Under the pieces are notes generated by a model. That model saw only the letters and a list, made by a program, of their open reading frames with translations. It was not told the origin of the DNA and did no database searches. DNA of 21,632 nucleotides from Prevotella sp. UBA1104. GTDB taxonomy: Bacteria; Bacteroidota; Bacteroidia; Bacteroidales; Bacteroidaceae. Within the stretch, counting starts at the first letter, position 1. Each line of letters opens with the position of its first letter. Positions 7,611-15,041 of this stretch are shown piece after piece. The stretch covers positions 32,228 through 53,859 of the forward strand of contig DCBP01000026.1 of assembly GCA_002314055.1 (NCBI GenBank), read 5' to 3'. Made by a program: the position numbers and the translations under genes.

Positions 7611-8120
7611 ATGAAAGCAACTGACTCTACAGACATAGAGACACTGTTTAAAAGAAACTATAACTCATTATGTCTTTCCGCCATACACTATGTCAACGAC
7701 ATAGATGTGGCGGAAGACATCGTTATGGACTGCTTCGTAAAATACTATGAAAGAAGCAAAGGCTCCGTTATTCTCGACCCGTTAAGATATTTATATCAAA
7801 TGACCCGTTTTGCAAGCATCGACTATTTGAGAGCAAAAGGGAATATTACTGTTGATATAGATAATTTAGAAATCAGCGACTCCGACTTTTATTCCACTAA
7901 AGAACAAAGCGACAGGGAGGCACGCCTGTGGAAAGCCATAGATTCTTTATCGCCAATATGCCGAAATGTTTTTCTTCTGAGCAAGCGGGATGGACTAAAA
8001 AATAAAGATATCGCTGATGAACTGAACATTTCTGTAAAGACTGTTGAAGCTCATATTACCAAGGCTTACTCCAAACTGAGAGGAACGGCAAAAAGAATAT
8101 ATGCGATATTGTTCCTGTAA
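7611..8120 (+). CDS. ECF-type RNA polymerase sigma factor
   Basis: A 169-residue extracytoplasmic-function sigma factor that would redirect RNA polymerase to its own operon on an envelope signal. Region 2 spans about residues 10-75 (YNSLCLSAIHYVNDIDVAED, then IVMDCFVKYYERS). Region 4 spans about 110-160, with a helix-turn-helix at GLKNKDIADELNISVKTVEA. Regions 1 and 3 are absent, as in all ECF factors. The immediate neighbours are a membrane anti-sigma-like protein (28 bp downstream) and an STN-domain TonB receptor. That is the FecI-FecR-FecA arrangement used for cell-surface signalling in Bacteroidetes. The gene is AT-rich compared with its left neighbours. The autoregulated promoter could not be identified by eye. 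Confidence 0.93.
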   Translation: MKATDSTDIETLFKRNYNSLCLSAIHYVNDIDVAEDIVMDCFVKYYERSKGSVILDPLRYLYQMTRFASIDYLRAKGNITVDIDNLEISDSDFYSTKEQSDREARLWKAIDSLSPICRNVFLLSKRDGLKNKDIADELNISVKTVEAHITKAYSKLRGTAKRIYAILFL

Positions 8121-8148
8121 AAGTTTAACCATAAATCACTACAGTAAT

Positions 8149-8619
8149 ATGAATGAAAATAACGAGAAAGAGTTGAAGTTTGTCGTAAAGAACTACAGAC
8201 AAGGCAGATTGAATACGGAGAAAGCATGGGATAAATTCTCGGAAATATCGGGAGTAGCCAATAGAAAAAGGCAATGGAGAAAATATTCTGTTGCAGCCTC
8301 ATTTACATTCTTTATCTGTGCCGCAATGGCATGTATCATCATTTTCAAAGAAACGCCTTCCGGCGTTCATAAGAATAAAGAAAAGACAGAAAAAGTACCC
8401 CACAAGCAGGATGTTCATTTCGAAAAGGAAACAAAAGTCTTCACTTTTGACAATACACCTATTAATATAGCTCTTAAAGAGATTTCGGATTATTATGGTT
8501 GCGAACTAACAGCAGAAGACTCAACGAAATGTGTTTCGGGCGAGATAGAATCGACATCACCGGATGATGCTATTGCTGTTTTGGAAGCCACGCTTAACAT
8601 AAAGATTGCAAGGAAATGA
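8149..8619 (+). CDS. Minimal FecR-like anti-sigma factor
   Basis: Probably holds the ECF sigma factor inactive until the receptor signals. With the start at ATG 8149, which avoids overlap with the sigma gene, it has 156 residues. It has a charged cytoplasmic N-terminus (1-45), one membrane helix (about 46-66, YSVAASFTFFICAAMACIII), and a periplasmic tail. The tail residues 97-155 (VFTFDNTPINIALKEISDYY through the end) resemble the C-terminal DUF4974/STN-like domain of FecR proteins. Canonical FecR-type anti-sigmas are near 300 residues or more, and the central FecR domain is missing here. An upstream in-frame ATG at 8101 would overlap the sigma gene and adds an unlikely 16 residues. The stop overlaps the start of the TonB receptor by 4 bp (ATGA), which implies translational coupling. 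The role is inferred mainly from gene order and topology. Confidence 0.75.
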   Translation: MNENNEKELKFVVKNYRQGRLNTEKAWDKFSEISGVANRKRQWRKYSVAASFTFFICAAMACIIIFKETPSGVHKNKEKTEKVPHKQDVHFEKETKVFTFDNTPINIALKEISDYYGCELTAEDSTKCVSGEIESTSPDDAIAVLEATLNIKIARK

Positions 8620-11180
8620 AAAGATTTAAATTTGTATTGTTCTTTTTCTTGATTTGTAATCTGGCTATTGCACAAAAGACAACGCTTTATGACCAAATGC
8701 AAATTATACAGAATGAATATAAGATACATTTCATTTATGACTCTAAAATAAATACAAACAGTATATATAAGGGGGAACGGATAAAAGGATTAACACTAAA
8801 AGAAGCTCTGACAAGAATTTTCAGACAGACCAATATCAGCTTTCTTATTGCCGGTAACAATGTAATATTAAAAGAACGCAAAATACCATACTATATATTG
8901 AGCGGATACGTAAAGGACAACAACGGTGAGCCTATTGTCAATGCTACGGTAAGGGATATTATAACAGGAAGCCATGCGTCTACTGATGCTGGCGGTAGAT
9001 ACCGTATTTATCTGAAAGAGGGGGAACACACTATAGTTGCCTATTATTTCGGCAACAAATCTGATGAAACCAGAATATACATGAAGTCAAAAAAGAGAAC
9101 AGACTTCACTATAAATACTGAAAGTTTTGAACTGAAAGAAGTGGTGGTTAACGAAAACAACTTTTCCCAACAAAGCGAAAAGACAATTTTAACGGCTGAT
9201 GATATAAACAAAGAATTCTCTTTGTTGTCATCACCGGACGTTATCAAGACCTTACAAAGCTTACCCGGAATAAGTGATGGCATCGAATTGACTTCCGGTC
9301 TTTATGTTCGGGGAGGAAACAATGATGAAAATCTCTTCATCCTTGACGGAGCACCTGTTTACCAAACGAACCATTCTCTTGGACTTTTTTCAGCATTCAA
9401 CACAGACATTATCAAAAATATTGATTTCTACAAGAATGGTTTTCCGGCAAGGTACAGCGGAAGATTGTCGTCTGTCGCCGACATACGGACAAGAGACGGA
9501 AACACAAACAAGGTTTGCGGAAGTTTTTCCATAGGATTGCTTGACGGCAGACTACATATTGAAGGACCTATCGCAAAAAGAAGAACATCTTTTAATATTG
9601 CACTAAGAAGAAGTTGGCTGGATCTCCCGCTTAAATTAGTCTATGCTCTTACAAAAGACAAAAATGATAATGTCAGTTATGACTATGCTTTCTACGATAT
9701 CAACGCTAAAGTAACGCATAGGTTTAAAGACAACTCAATTTGGGCAAGTCTATACACAAGCCACGACAAGTATGGGATAAAAGACGACAGCTCGTGGGAC
9801 GGATATTCCAACACGACAAACAACAAAATGAACTGGGGAAATGTAAATGTATGTTTGGGTGGCGACTTCAATTTGTCTGACAGATTATTTGCACAGACAA
9901 AACTCATTTATGCAGAGTCTAAATCTGTATACAGATATGACGATGACGATACATACCGTGACGACAACGACATATTACACAGAAACAGTCTTGACATAAG
10001 ATCAGATAAGATAAAGATGCAAGACTTTTCTGTGAGAGCTGACGCATTATGGAACATATCTTCAAAACAGAAATTAAGAGTGGGACTTTCCTCTACAATA
10101 CATAAATTCAAACCTCAAGAAATGACATCATCATTCTACTTCTACAATACAGACAATAATATTGATACTACAGCCGTATGCAATGGCTCTAAAGTTAAAT
10201 CAATAGAGTCAGTTTTTTATATAGAAAGTTTAACTAAACCTGTTGAATTCATAAAACTGAACATAGGTTCAAGTTTGACCATCATTAATGTGAAAGGAAA
10301 GACCTATTACATGTTTGACCCAAGGTTATCAGCAAATTTCATTATTTCAAAAGCTACATCATTTAATATTTCTGCCACGAGAATGTCGCAAGGTATCCAT
10401 CGCATATCTAGTTGTTTTCTTGATTTGCCTATGGATTTTTGGACTCCTATAACTGAGAAATTCAAGCCTTCGTTATCTTATCAGTTAACAGCAGGACTAA
10501 AATCAAGAATAAAAAATTATTTAAACATTGACATTACAACATTTTACAAGAAGACATATAACATTTTCCAGTTCAAGAACTGGAACGGAATAAATCCTTC
10601 CGCCACTGATTGGGAGAAAAACAGCACTTCTGGAAAAGGATTGTCGTATGGACTTGAAACTATGATAAAGTTCCGCAAGAAAGATTTTTGCTATACACTG
10701 GCATACACATTGTCATGGAGCAAGCGCTATTTCAATGAACTTTACAAAGTATGGTTTCCTGACCAGTTCGACAACAGACATAAATTGAACATATCATTAG
10801 AATACCATCCGACAAAGAGCTTTTCGGTATTCACACAATGGACACTACATAGCGGGAATAAAACTACTGTTCCCACAGCCTATATTCCTTTACCTAATCT
10901 GTCTACCGAAAATACCAACAATGTGTACGGATTTGTATATTCAAAGCCTAACAACTACACATTGCCTGTTTATCACAGGCTTGACTGTGGATGCAATTTT
11001 ACGAGAAAAGGAAACAAAAGCGGAAACGAATATATATGGAATGTCAGTATATACAATCTTTACTGTCATTTAAATACGATGTATATAAAGACTTATGCCG
11101 ACAAAAACGGTAATATACATATTAAACCGAAAGGTTTCATACCGACAATTCCATCAGTTTCATACACGATAAAATTTTAA
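8616..11180 (+). CDS. STN-domain TonB-dependent receptor, FecA-type signalling transducer
   Basis: Outer-membrane gated channel that takes up an unidentified ligand using TonB energy and probably signals to the anti-sigma factor. The 854-residue protein has a signal peptide (residues 1 to about 19, cut near AIA-QK). An STN signalling domain follows at about 22-90, then a carboxypeptidase-regulatory-like beta-sandwich from residue 95 (LSGYVKDNNGEPIVNATVRD). A possible TonB box lies in ELKEVVVNE. The plug domain contains LQSLPGISDGIELTSGLYVR and NLFILDGAPVYQ. The C-terminal 550 or so residues form the barrel, ending in aromatic F. No SusD partner is present. Instead a DUF4249 lipoprotein starts 3 bp after the stop, a pairing common in Bacteroidetes and not specific to glycans. 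The ligand cannot be predicted. Confidence 0.92.
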   Translation: MKRFKFVLFFFLICNLAIAQKTTLYDQMQIIQNEYKIHFIYDSKINTNSIYKGERIKGLTLKEALTRIFRQTNISFLIAGNNVILKERKIPYYILSGYVKDNNGEPIVNATVRDIITGSHASTDAGGRYRIYLKEGEHTIVAYYFGNKSDETRIYMKSKKRTDFTINTESFELKEVVVNENNFSQQSEKTILTADDINKEFSLLSSPDVIKTLQSLPGISDGIELTSGLYVRGGNNDENLFILDGAPVYQTNHSLGLFSAFNTDIIKNIDFYKNGFPARYSGRLSSVADIRTRDGNTNKVCGSFSIGLLDGRLHIEGPIAKRRTSFNIALRRSWLDLPLKLVYALTKDKNDNVSYDYAFYDINAKVTHRFKDNSIWASLYTSHDKYGIKDDSSWDGYSNTTNNKMNWGNVNVCLGGDFNLSDRLFAQTKLIYAESKSVYRYDDDDTYRDDNDILHRNSLDIRSDKIKMQDFSVRADALWNISSKQKLRVGLSSTIHKFKPQEMTSSFYFYNTDNNIDTTAVCNGSKVKSIESVFYIESLTKPVEFIKLNIGSSLTIINVKGKTYYMFDPRLSANFIISKATSFNISATRMSQGIHRISSCFLDLPMDFWTPITEKFKPSLSYQLTAGLKSRIKNYLNIDITTFYKKTYNIFQFKNWNGINPSATDWEKNSTSGKGLSYGLETMIKFRKKDFCYTLAYTLSWSKRYFNELYKVWFPDQFDNRHKLNISLEYHPTKSFSVFTQWTLHSGNKTTVPTAYIPLPNLSTENTNNVYGFVYSKPNNYTLPVYHRLDCGCNFTRKGNKSGNEYIWNVSIYNLYCHLNTMYIKTYADKNGNIHIKPKGFIPTIPSVSYTIKF

Positions 11181-11183
11181 GCA

Positions 11184-12080
11184 ATGAAATATATATTATT
11201 ATTATTTGCAGTCTTATTGGCATCTTGTAAAGATAACATATACTCAGAGCCGCAACTAAATAAAGGAAAGGAAAAACTTGTTGTATATGCTTTTCCATCT
11301 ACAAACGATTCTATATTCATTGATATTTGCATCGGAAAAGTCAAGAACGGAAAAACAAATAAACCTGTTATAAAATCAATAGAATGTCTCGTCAATGGAA
11401 AAGAAGATAAAATCATTTATAAAGATGACTCATACGAGAACGGCATATACAAAACTTGTTTCTGCGCTGTAGGTAAACATACGCCCGGCGATACAATAAC
11501 GATTAATGTTTCGGCAGAAGGGGTATTGTCTGTAAGTGGTACTACCATAATTCCTCAGAAACCAAAGGCTGAATATGAAAATATGGATACAATCTCATAT
11601 AAGGGCGACACTTATAATCGTATATTACTTAATATTCATGATAACAAGTCTATTGAATATTATGCAGCACGTGTAGTATGCGCTGTTGACAACGATAATG
11701 ATCAAGAGAAATACGAGACTGTTGAACTGGAGGTTGATAATGAGCCATTACTAAAAAAATATACATCTACGAAATTTAACTTCGAAGCAAGTAACTCTTT
11801 CTATGGCAACATGTATATATTTGATGACGAAACATTCAGAAACTCCTCGGCATTATTACATCTGTATGTAATGCAACAACCACGGTATAATGCCTTCAAC
11901 ACAAAAATATATTCACTGTCAAAAGAATACTTCAATATGCTAAGGTCGCTAAATAATTTCCAAAATAATGACTTCGGGAAATATGGCATGGCTTTCATAT
12001 ATTCCACATATTCAAATGTGGAAAATGGCTATGGCTGCATCGCAGCTTACAATGTGAAAGAAAGTGGTTGGATAAAATAA
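11184..12080 (+). CDS. DUF4249-type lipoprotein, TonB receptor partner
   Basis: A 298-residue lipoprotein with signal peptide MKYILLLFAVLLASC and lipidated C15. The next residues, K-D-N, resemble the Lys/acidic surface-export signal described for Bacteroidetes lipoproteins, so it may face outward. The mature part opens with a beta-rich segment (LVVYAFPSTNDSIFIDICIG) and an SGTTIIPQKPK linker, the layout of DUF4249 proteins. These are typically encoded directly behind TonB-dependent receptors with a carboxypeptidase-regulatory domain. The gap to the receptor gene is 3 bp, so the two are co-translated. A role as ligand-binding or lid subunit of the receptor is inferred from context. No enzymatic motif is visible. 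Confidence 0.8.
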   Translation: MKYILLLFAVLLASCKDNIYSEPQLNKGKEKLVVYAFPSTNDSIFIDICIGKVKNGKTNKPVIKSIECLVNGKEDKIIYKDDSYENGIYKTCFCAVGKHTPGDTITINVSAEGVLSVSGTTIIPQKPKAEYENMDTISYKGDTYNRILLNIHDNKSIEYYAARVVCAVDNDNDQEKYETVELEVDNEPLLKKYTSTKFNFEASNSFYGNMYIFDDETFRNSSALLHLYVMQQPRYNAFNTKIYSLSKEYFNMLRSLNNFQNNDFGKYGMAFIYSTYSNVENGYGCIAAYNVKESGWIK

Positions 12081-12153
12081 TAAAAACATGACTAAGGGTT
12101 TCTTCACTCTTTAGCGTCATATTATTGAGTAATAATTTAAAAATAAATTTAAA

Positions 12154-13200
12154 ATGAAGAAATTTAAACCACTTATGGGGCTGATTGCTATTGTATTAGT
12201 ATCTTGCTGTAACGAACTATCTGTCAACGATGACGAACTTGTGAACAACAATGAAATGAATAACGTTTCGGCTGTTTATATCAACAATGGAAATACCATA
12301 TCAAGAGCTGCACTTAATGGAGGGGCTGCACTACGTTTCAAAGACAGTCTAACGCTTAATAATTTTAAGGATTCACTCAGAAAAATGACTGATTTTGAAA
12401 AAGAAAATGTTATAAAAGAATACGGGGTTAAGAATCTTTATGACATCGCCCAAAAAGCAGAAGATGAACTTGAAGAAATAGGGGAAAAGGCAAAATCAGA
12501 AGACGAATTCAAAAAAATGTATGCTGAATATGTAAAAAAATACAATGGAAAACTCATACAGAATGATATGGATAATGAAGACTTGGATCTATATGTACCA
12601 GATGAAGACAATATCATGTCATACATTGGAAACGAACAAGGCTTATATGTTGTTGGTAATAAAATATGCAACGCAAACCTTTCAAAAGATTTATCTGAAT
12701 CAACCAGGAGATTGACAAAGGCTGTAAAAAGCAACAACTCAGAACCAGTAAACACATTCGTATACAGTCCCAAGAAACATAAAAGGGTATATTTCGATGC
12801 CTATATGCAAAATGAAAGGATGAGAGTAAGAATGTACTGCAAGAAAAAAATGTGGTATGGATGGAAAAATGACCCTAACAGATATTACTATTTTGATACG
12901 AACTTAAGCAATTTCATTTATTTGGCAGCCGGAAGGTATGGGCAAGAAATCCCAACAGGACCAATGCCAAGGTATATAATAAATAAAAACGCTCAAAAAG
13001 GTTTCGATTTTATTCTGGGTAAAATCCCGAACTATGATTATGTAACAGGCGAGATAGATACATGGACAGACATGACATCTGAACATGACTCTAAAGGAAA
13101 TGAAATAACGGAAATAAAAGGCGGTCAAGTAGTCCCAAAATGTTTAAAGTCAAATGCAAAAACCGTAAAGATTTATCTAAAACAAAGAAGATATGAATAA
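12154..13200 (+). CDS. Lipoprotein of unknown function (possibly DUF4848-like)
   Basis: A 348-residue lipoprotein: signal MKKFKPLMGLIAIVLVSC with C18 lipidated, followed by an acidic, asparagine-rich stretch (NDDELVNNNEMNN) that may be a spacer or surface-export signal. Residues about 60-130 form a highly charged helical region starting with LRFKDSLTLNNFKDSLRKMT and continuing through an E/K-rich segment. The C-terminal half is rich in Tyr, Lys and Arg (KHKRVYFDAYM, MRVRMYCKKKMWYGWK) and looks beta-structured. The N-terminal pattern reminds me of Bacteroides lipoproteins annotated DUF4848, but I cannot confirm this without a profile search. It is 73 bp behind the DUF4249 gene and overlaps or abuts the following beta-barrel gene, so it likely belongs to the same surface system. 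Confidence 0.8.
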   Translation: MKKFKPLMGLIAIVLVSCCNELSVNDDELVNNNEMNNVSAVYINNGNTISRAALNGGAALRFKDSLTLNNFKDSLRKMTDFEKENVIKEYGVKNLYDIAQKAEDELEEIGEKAKSEDEFKKMYAEYVKKYNGKLIQNDMDNEDLDLYVPDEDNIMSYIGNEQGLYVVGNKICNANLSKDLSESTRRLTKAVKSNNSEPVNTFVYSPKKHKRVYFDAYMQNERMRVRMYCKKKMWYGWKNDPNRYYYFDTNLSNFIYLAAGRYGQEIPTGPMPRYIINKNAQKGFDFILGKIPNYDYVTGEIDTWTDMTSEHDSKGNEITEIKGGQVVPKCLKSNAKTVKIYLKQRRYE

Positions 13201-13201
13201 C

Positions 13202-13873
13202 ATGAAAAGGCAATTATTTATTCTAACTTTAGCCATTTGTAGCATCTGTGCATCCTATGCTCAGGAATTTAAAATCGGTATGCATATTGGAGCCAATATG
13301 TCGAATTTTTCCAAAGGCGATACATACCGGATTAACGACAATAAATACAAAGTTGGAGCTGAAATCGGGGCTGATATTTTTTATACGACAAAAAACAAGT
13401 TTACTATTACTTTTGGTATAGGACTATTGACAGGTGGAGGCAAGTTCTCCGTAATGAGCGACTACTATTCCGGCGAAGGACAATCCACGGAATTTAAAGA
13501 AGTGAATACGAAACCTTTGTACATCCAAGTGCCGATAACTGTAGGATACAACATATCTATAGGCAGCAGAATAACAATAAATCCTAATCTCGGACTTTAT
13601 GGAAGGTATGCTGTTGGCTCATTTAAAGAGAATGTAGAACTTGCCTACTCTAAAGAAAAAGAGAAATGGAATTGCTTTGATAACTATAATAATGGAGCCC
13701 ACCATATTGATGCATTCAAACGGTTCGACTATGGTATAACCGCAAATGTAAGCGTTGTTCTTGACAAGCACTATTGTATGTCCTTTGGATACAAATACGG
13801 ACTGGCAAAATTGTCGCCTCAATACGGATTGAAAGAAAAGAACTTATCACTCAACATTGGTTATATCTGGTAA
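13202..13873 (+). CDS. Small outer-membrane beta-barrel protein (PorT / OMP_b-brl type)
   Basis: With the start at ATG 13202 this has 223 residues. An in-frame ATG at 13193 overlaps the previous gene by 8 bp and is equally possible. A signal peptide (MKRQLFILTLAICSICASYA, cut before QE) precedes a barrel typical of the porin-family OMP_b-brl fold: FKIGMHIGANMSNFSKGDTY at the mature start, alternating hydrophobic strands, and a C-terminal strand LSLNIGYIW ending in an aromatic residue. About eight strands would fit the size. It is the last gene of the AT-rich locus and is followed 1 bp later by a bidirectional hairpin terminator. The coupling to the preceding lipoprotein suggests they act as a pair at the outer membrane. 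Function is not predictable from sequence. Confidence 0.85.
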   Translation: MKRQLFILTLAICSICASYAQEFKIGMHIGANMSNFSKGDTYRINDNKYKVGAEIGADIFYTTKNKFTITFGIGLLTGGGKFSVMSDYYSGEGQSTEFKEVNTKPLYIQVPITVGYNISIGSRITINPNLGLYGRYAVGSFKENVELAYSKEKEKWNCFDNYNNGAHHIDAFKRFDYGITANVSVVLDKHYCMSFGYKYGLAKLSPQYGLKEKNLSLNIGYIW

Positions 13874-13874
13874 T

Positions 13875-13922
13875 AAAAAAGTTCGAAGCCCCAAATAAGA
13901 ATAAGGAGCTTCGAACTTTTTT
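13875..13922. terminator. Bidirectional hairpin terminator
   Basis: AAAAAAGTTCGAAGC (13875-13889) pairs with GCTTCGAACTTTTTT (13908-13922): nine G/C-containing base pairs flanked by A6 on the left and T6 on the right. It ends the AT-rich locus and would also stop transcription entering from the opposite strand. Confidence 0.9.
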
Positions 13923-13925
13923 ATA

Positions 13926-13944
13926 TGCAGACAAATTGTCTGCA
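13926..13944. promoter_or_regulatory. 19-bp perfect palindrome upstream of the polyphosphate operon
   Basis: TGCAGACAA-A-TTGTCTGCA has perfect 9-bp arms around one base. It lies 3 bp after the terminator and about 80 bp upstream of the predicted -7 element of the polyphosphate operon. It lacks a T run, so it is more like a dimeric regulator site than a terminator. No cognate regulator is encoded nearby. Confidence 0.5.
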
Positions 13945-14024
13945 CGTCACATGAAAATACGTTTGTAATATCATTTTAACAATCTCGTAATATAATATAC
14001 AACCTGTACATCAAGTATTTAGCG

Positions 14025-14032
14025 TATTTTTG
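14025..14032 (+). promoter_or_regulatory. Promoter -7 element of the polyphosphate operon
   Basis: TATTTTTG fits the Bacteroidetes -7 consensus TAnnTTTG, and the start codon at 14055 follows 22 bp later, giving a leader of roughly 15 nt. The expected -33 TTTG is only weakly represented (CCTG at 14003-14006, 18-bp gap). Confidence 0.5.
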
Positions 14033-14054
14033 CAGCAGATTTAACAAAACGATT

Positions 14055-15041
14055 ATGAAAGAGATTAAGAAGTCTACTGTAAGCGGACTGAAAAAGGAGT
14101 TAAGAACCGATGACAAACTGGAGAAGCTTGTTATTGATTATGCAATCAGACGAACCACGGGAAGCCGTAAAGACCTCGATGGCGTGTATTATTCTAAAAA
14201 CGGACGCCATCTGCTCATGGCATCTAAAAGTCTTGGCGGAAAATACGAAGTATGCGAAGGGGTAAGGGAAATTGATGCCGATGCATTCTGGGGGTGTGCA
14301 TATCTGGAAGAACTCATTCTGCCTGAAGGGATTGAAAGTATCGGGCACGAGGCTTTCGGAAAATGCATTTCACTGAGGGAAATAAGCATCCCGAAGTCTA
14401 TCAAGAAAATTGGCGTCAATCCGTTTATCGGTATTCATAATATTCATATAAGCAGTCTGTCGGAGAATGTTGTATGCGACGGCAAGGCTGTCTTTACCGA
14501 CCACGGCAAGACTCTCGTCTCTTTCGTTTCCGACGACAGGGAATATACTGTTCCTGAAGGAGTGGAATGTATCGGAGAAAAGGCATTCTCTGGTAAGCGA
14601 CAGCTGCAAAGAGTCGTACTGCCACAGTCGCTGAAGGTTATCGATGATGAGGCTTTCTTCGACTGCGATGCATTACTTTCAGTCATAATACCCGAAAGCA
14701 CAGAGTATATCGGCGAATGTGCCTTTGGCGACTGCCTTTCACTGAGAAACGTTTGTTTTGATGGCGTTCCAAAGAAGATGAAACGCACGATGCTTGCCGG
14801 TTGCGAGGATATACGCAAGATAACGATACCAAAAGACTCTACCGGAAAATTCAAGAAACCGACAAGGGATTTCGAAGATAGAGTTGTTGAAAAGGCAACC
14901 GCTGTATCGTGCCAAAAATCAGAGTCGTCCGAGAACTCCGGCTCTTCAGAGACGTCTGAGTTGTCCAAGAAAGTCGAGAAAACAAAGAAAAGCAAGAAAG
15001 CCAAGAAATATTCCGTACCACCAATGTATAAAGCAAAATGA
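14055..15041 (+). CDS. Cytoplasmic BspA-like leucine-rich repeat protein with Ser/Glu/Lys tail
   Basis: A 328-residue protein without signal peptide or membrane segment. Residues about 65-125 and 163-262 contain LRR_5/BspA-type repeats (for example GCAYLEELILPEGIESIGHE and LQRVVLPQSLKVIDDEAF), with a loop between (about 126-162). The C-terminal 44 residues (285-328) are low-complexity: a Ser/Glu cluster (KSESSENSGSSETSELSKK) followed by a Lys-rich stretch (VEKTKKSKKAKK) and YSVPPMYKAK. BspA repeats normally occur in secreted proteins, so a cytoplasmic copy is less usual. The stop overlaps the ppk1 start by 4 bp (ATGA), a sign of translational coupling, so a link to polyphosphate is likely. 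The tail resembles PASK sequences modified by lysine polyphosphorylation. This is inference only. The molecular function is unknown. Confidence 0.85.
   Translation: MKEIKKSTVSGLKKELRTDDKLEKLVIDYAIRRTTGSRKDLDGVYYSKNGRHLLMASKSLGGKYEVCEGVREIDADAFWGCAYLEELILPEGIESIGHEAFGKCISLREISIPKSIKKIGVNPFIGIHNIHISSLSENVVCDGKAVFTDHGKTLVSFVSDDREYTVPEGVECIGEKAFSGKRQLQRVVLPQSLKVIDDEAFFDCDALLSVIIPESTEYIGECAFGDCLSLRNVCFDGVPKKMKRTMLAGCEDIRKITIPKDSTGKFKKPTRDFEDRVVEKATAVSCQKSESSENSGSSETSELSKKVEKTKKSKKAKKYSVPPMYKAK

Noticed and set aside
8101..8148. Earlier ATG for the anti-sigma gene
   Set aside because: It would overlap the sigma gene and add 16 residues that do not look like an anti-sigma N-terminus. ATG 8149 gives normal spacing.
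12088..12120. Hairpin as terminator between the DUF4249 gene and the next lipoprotein gene
   Set aside because: Only a short ATGAC/GTCAT stem with bulges can be formed and there is no T run, so transcription probably continues.
14444..15004. 186-codon minus-strand frame inside the leucine-rich repeat gene
   Set aside because: Ser/Phe-rich shadow of the repeat gene on the opposite strand, with no start context or domain.
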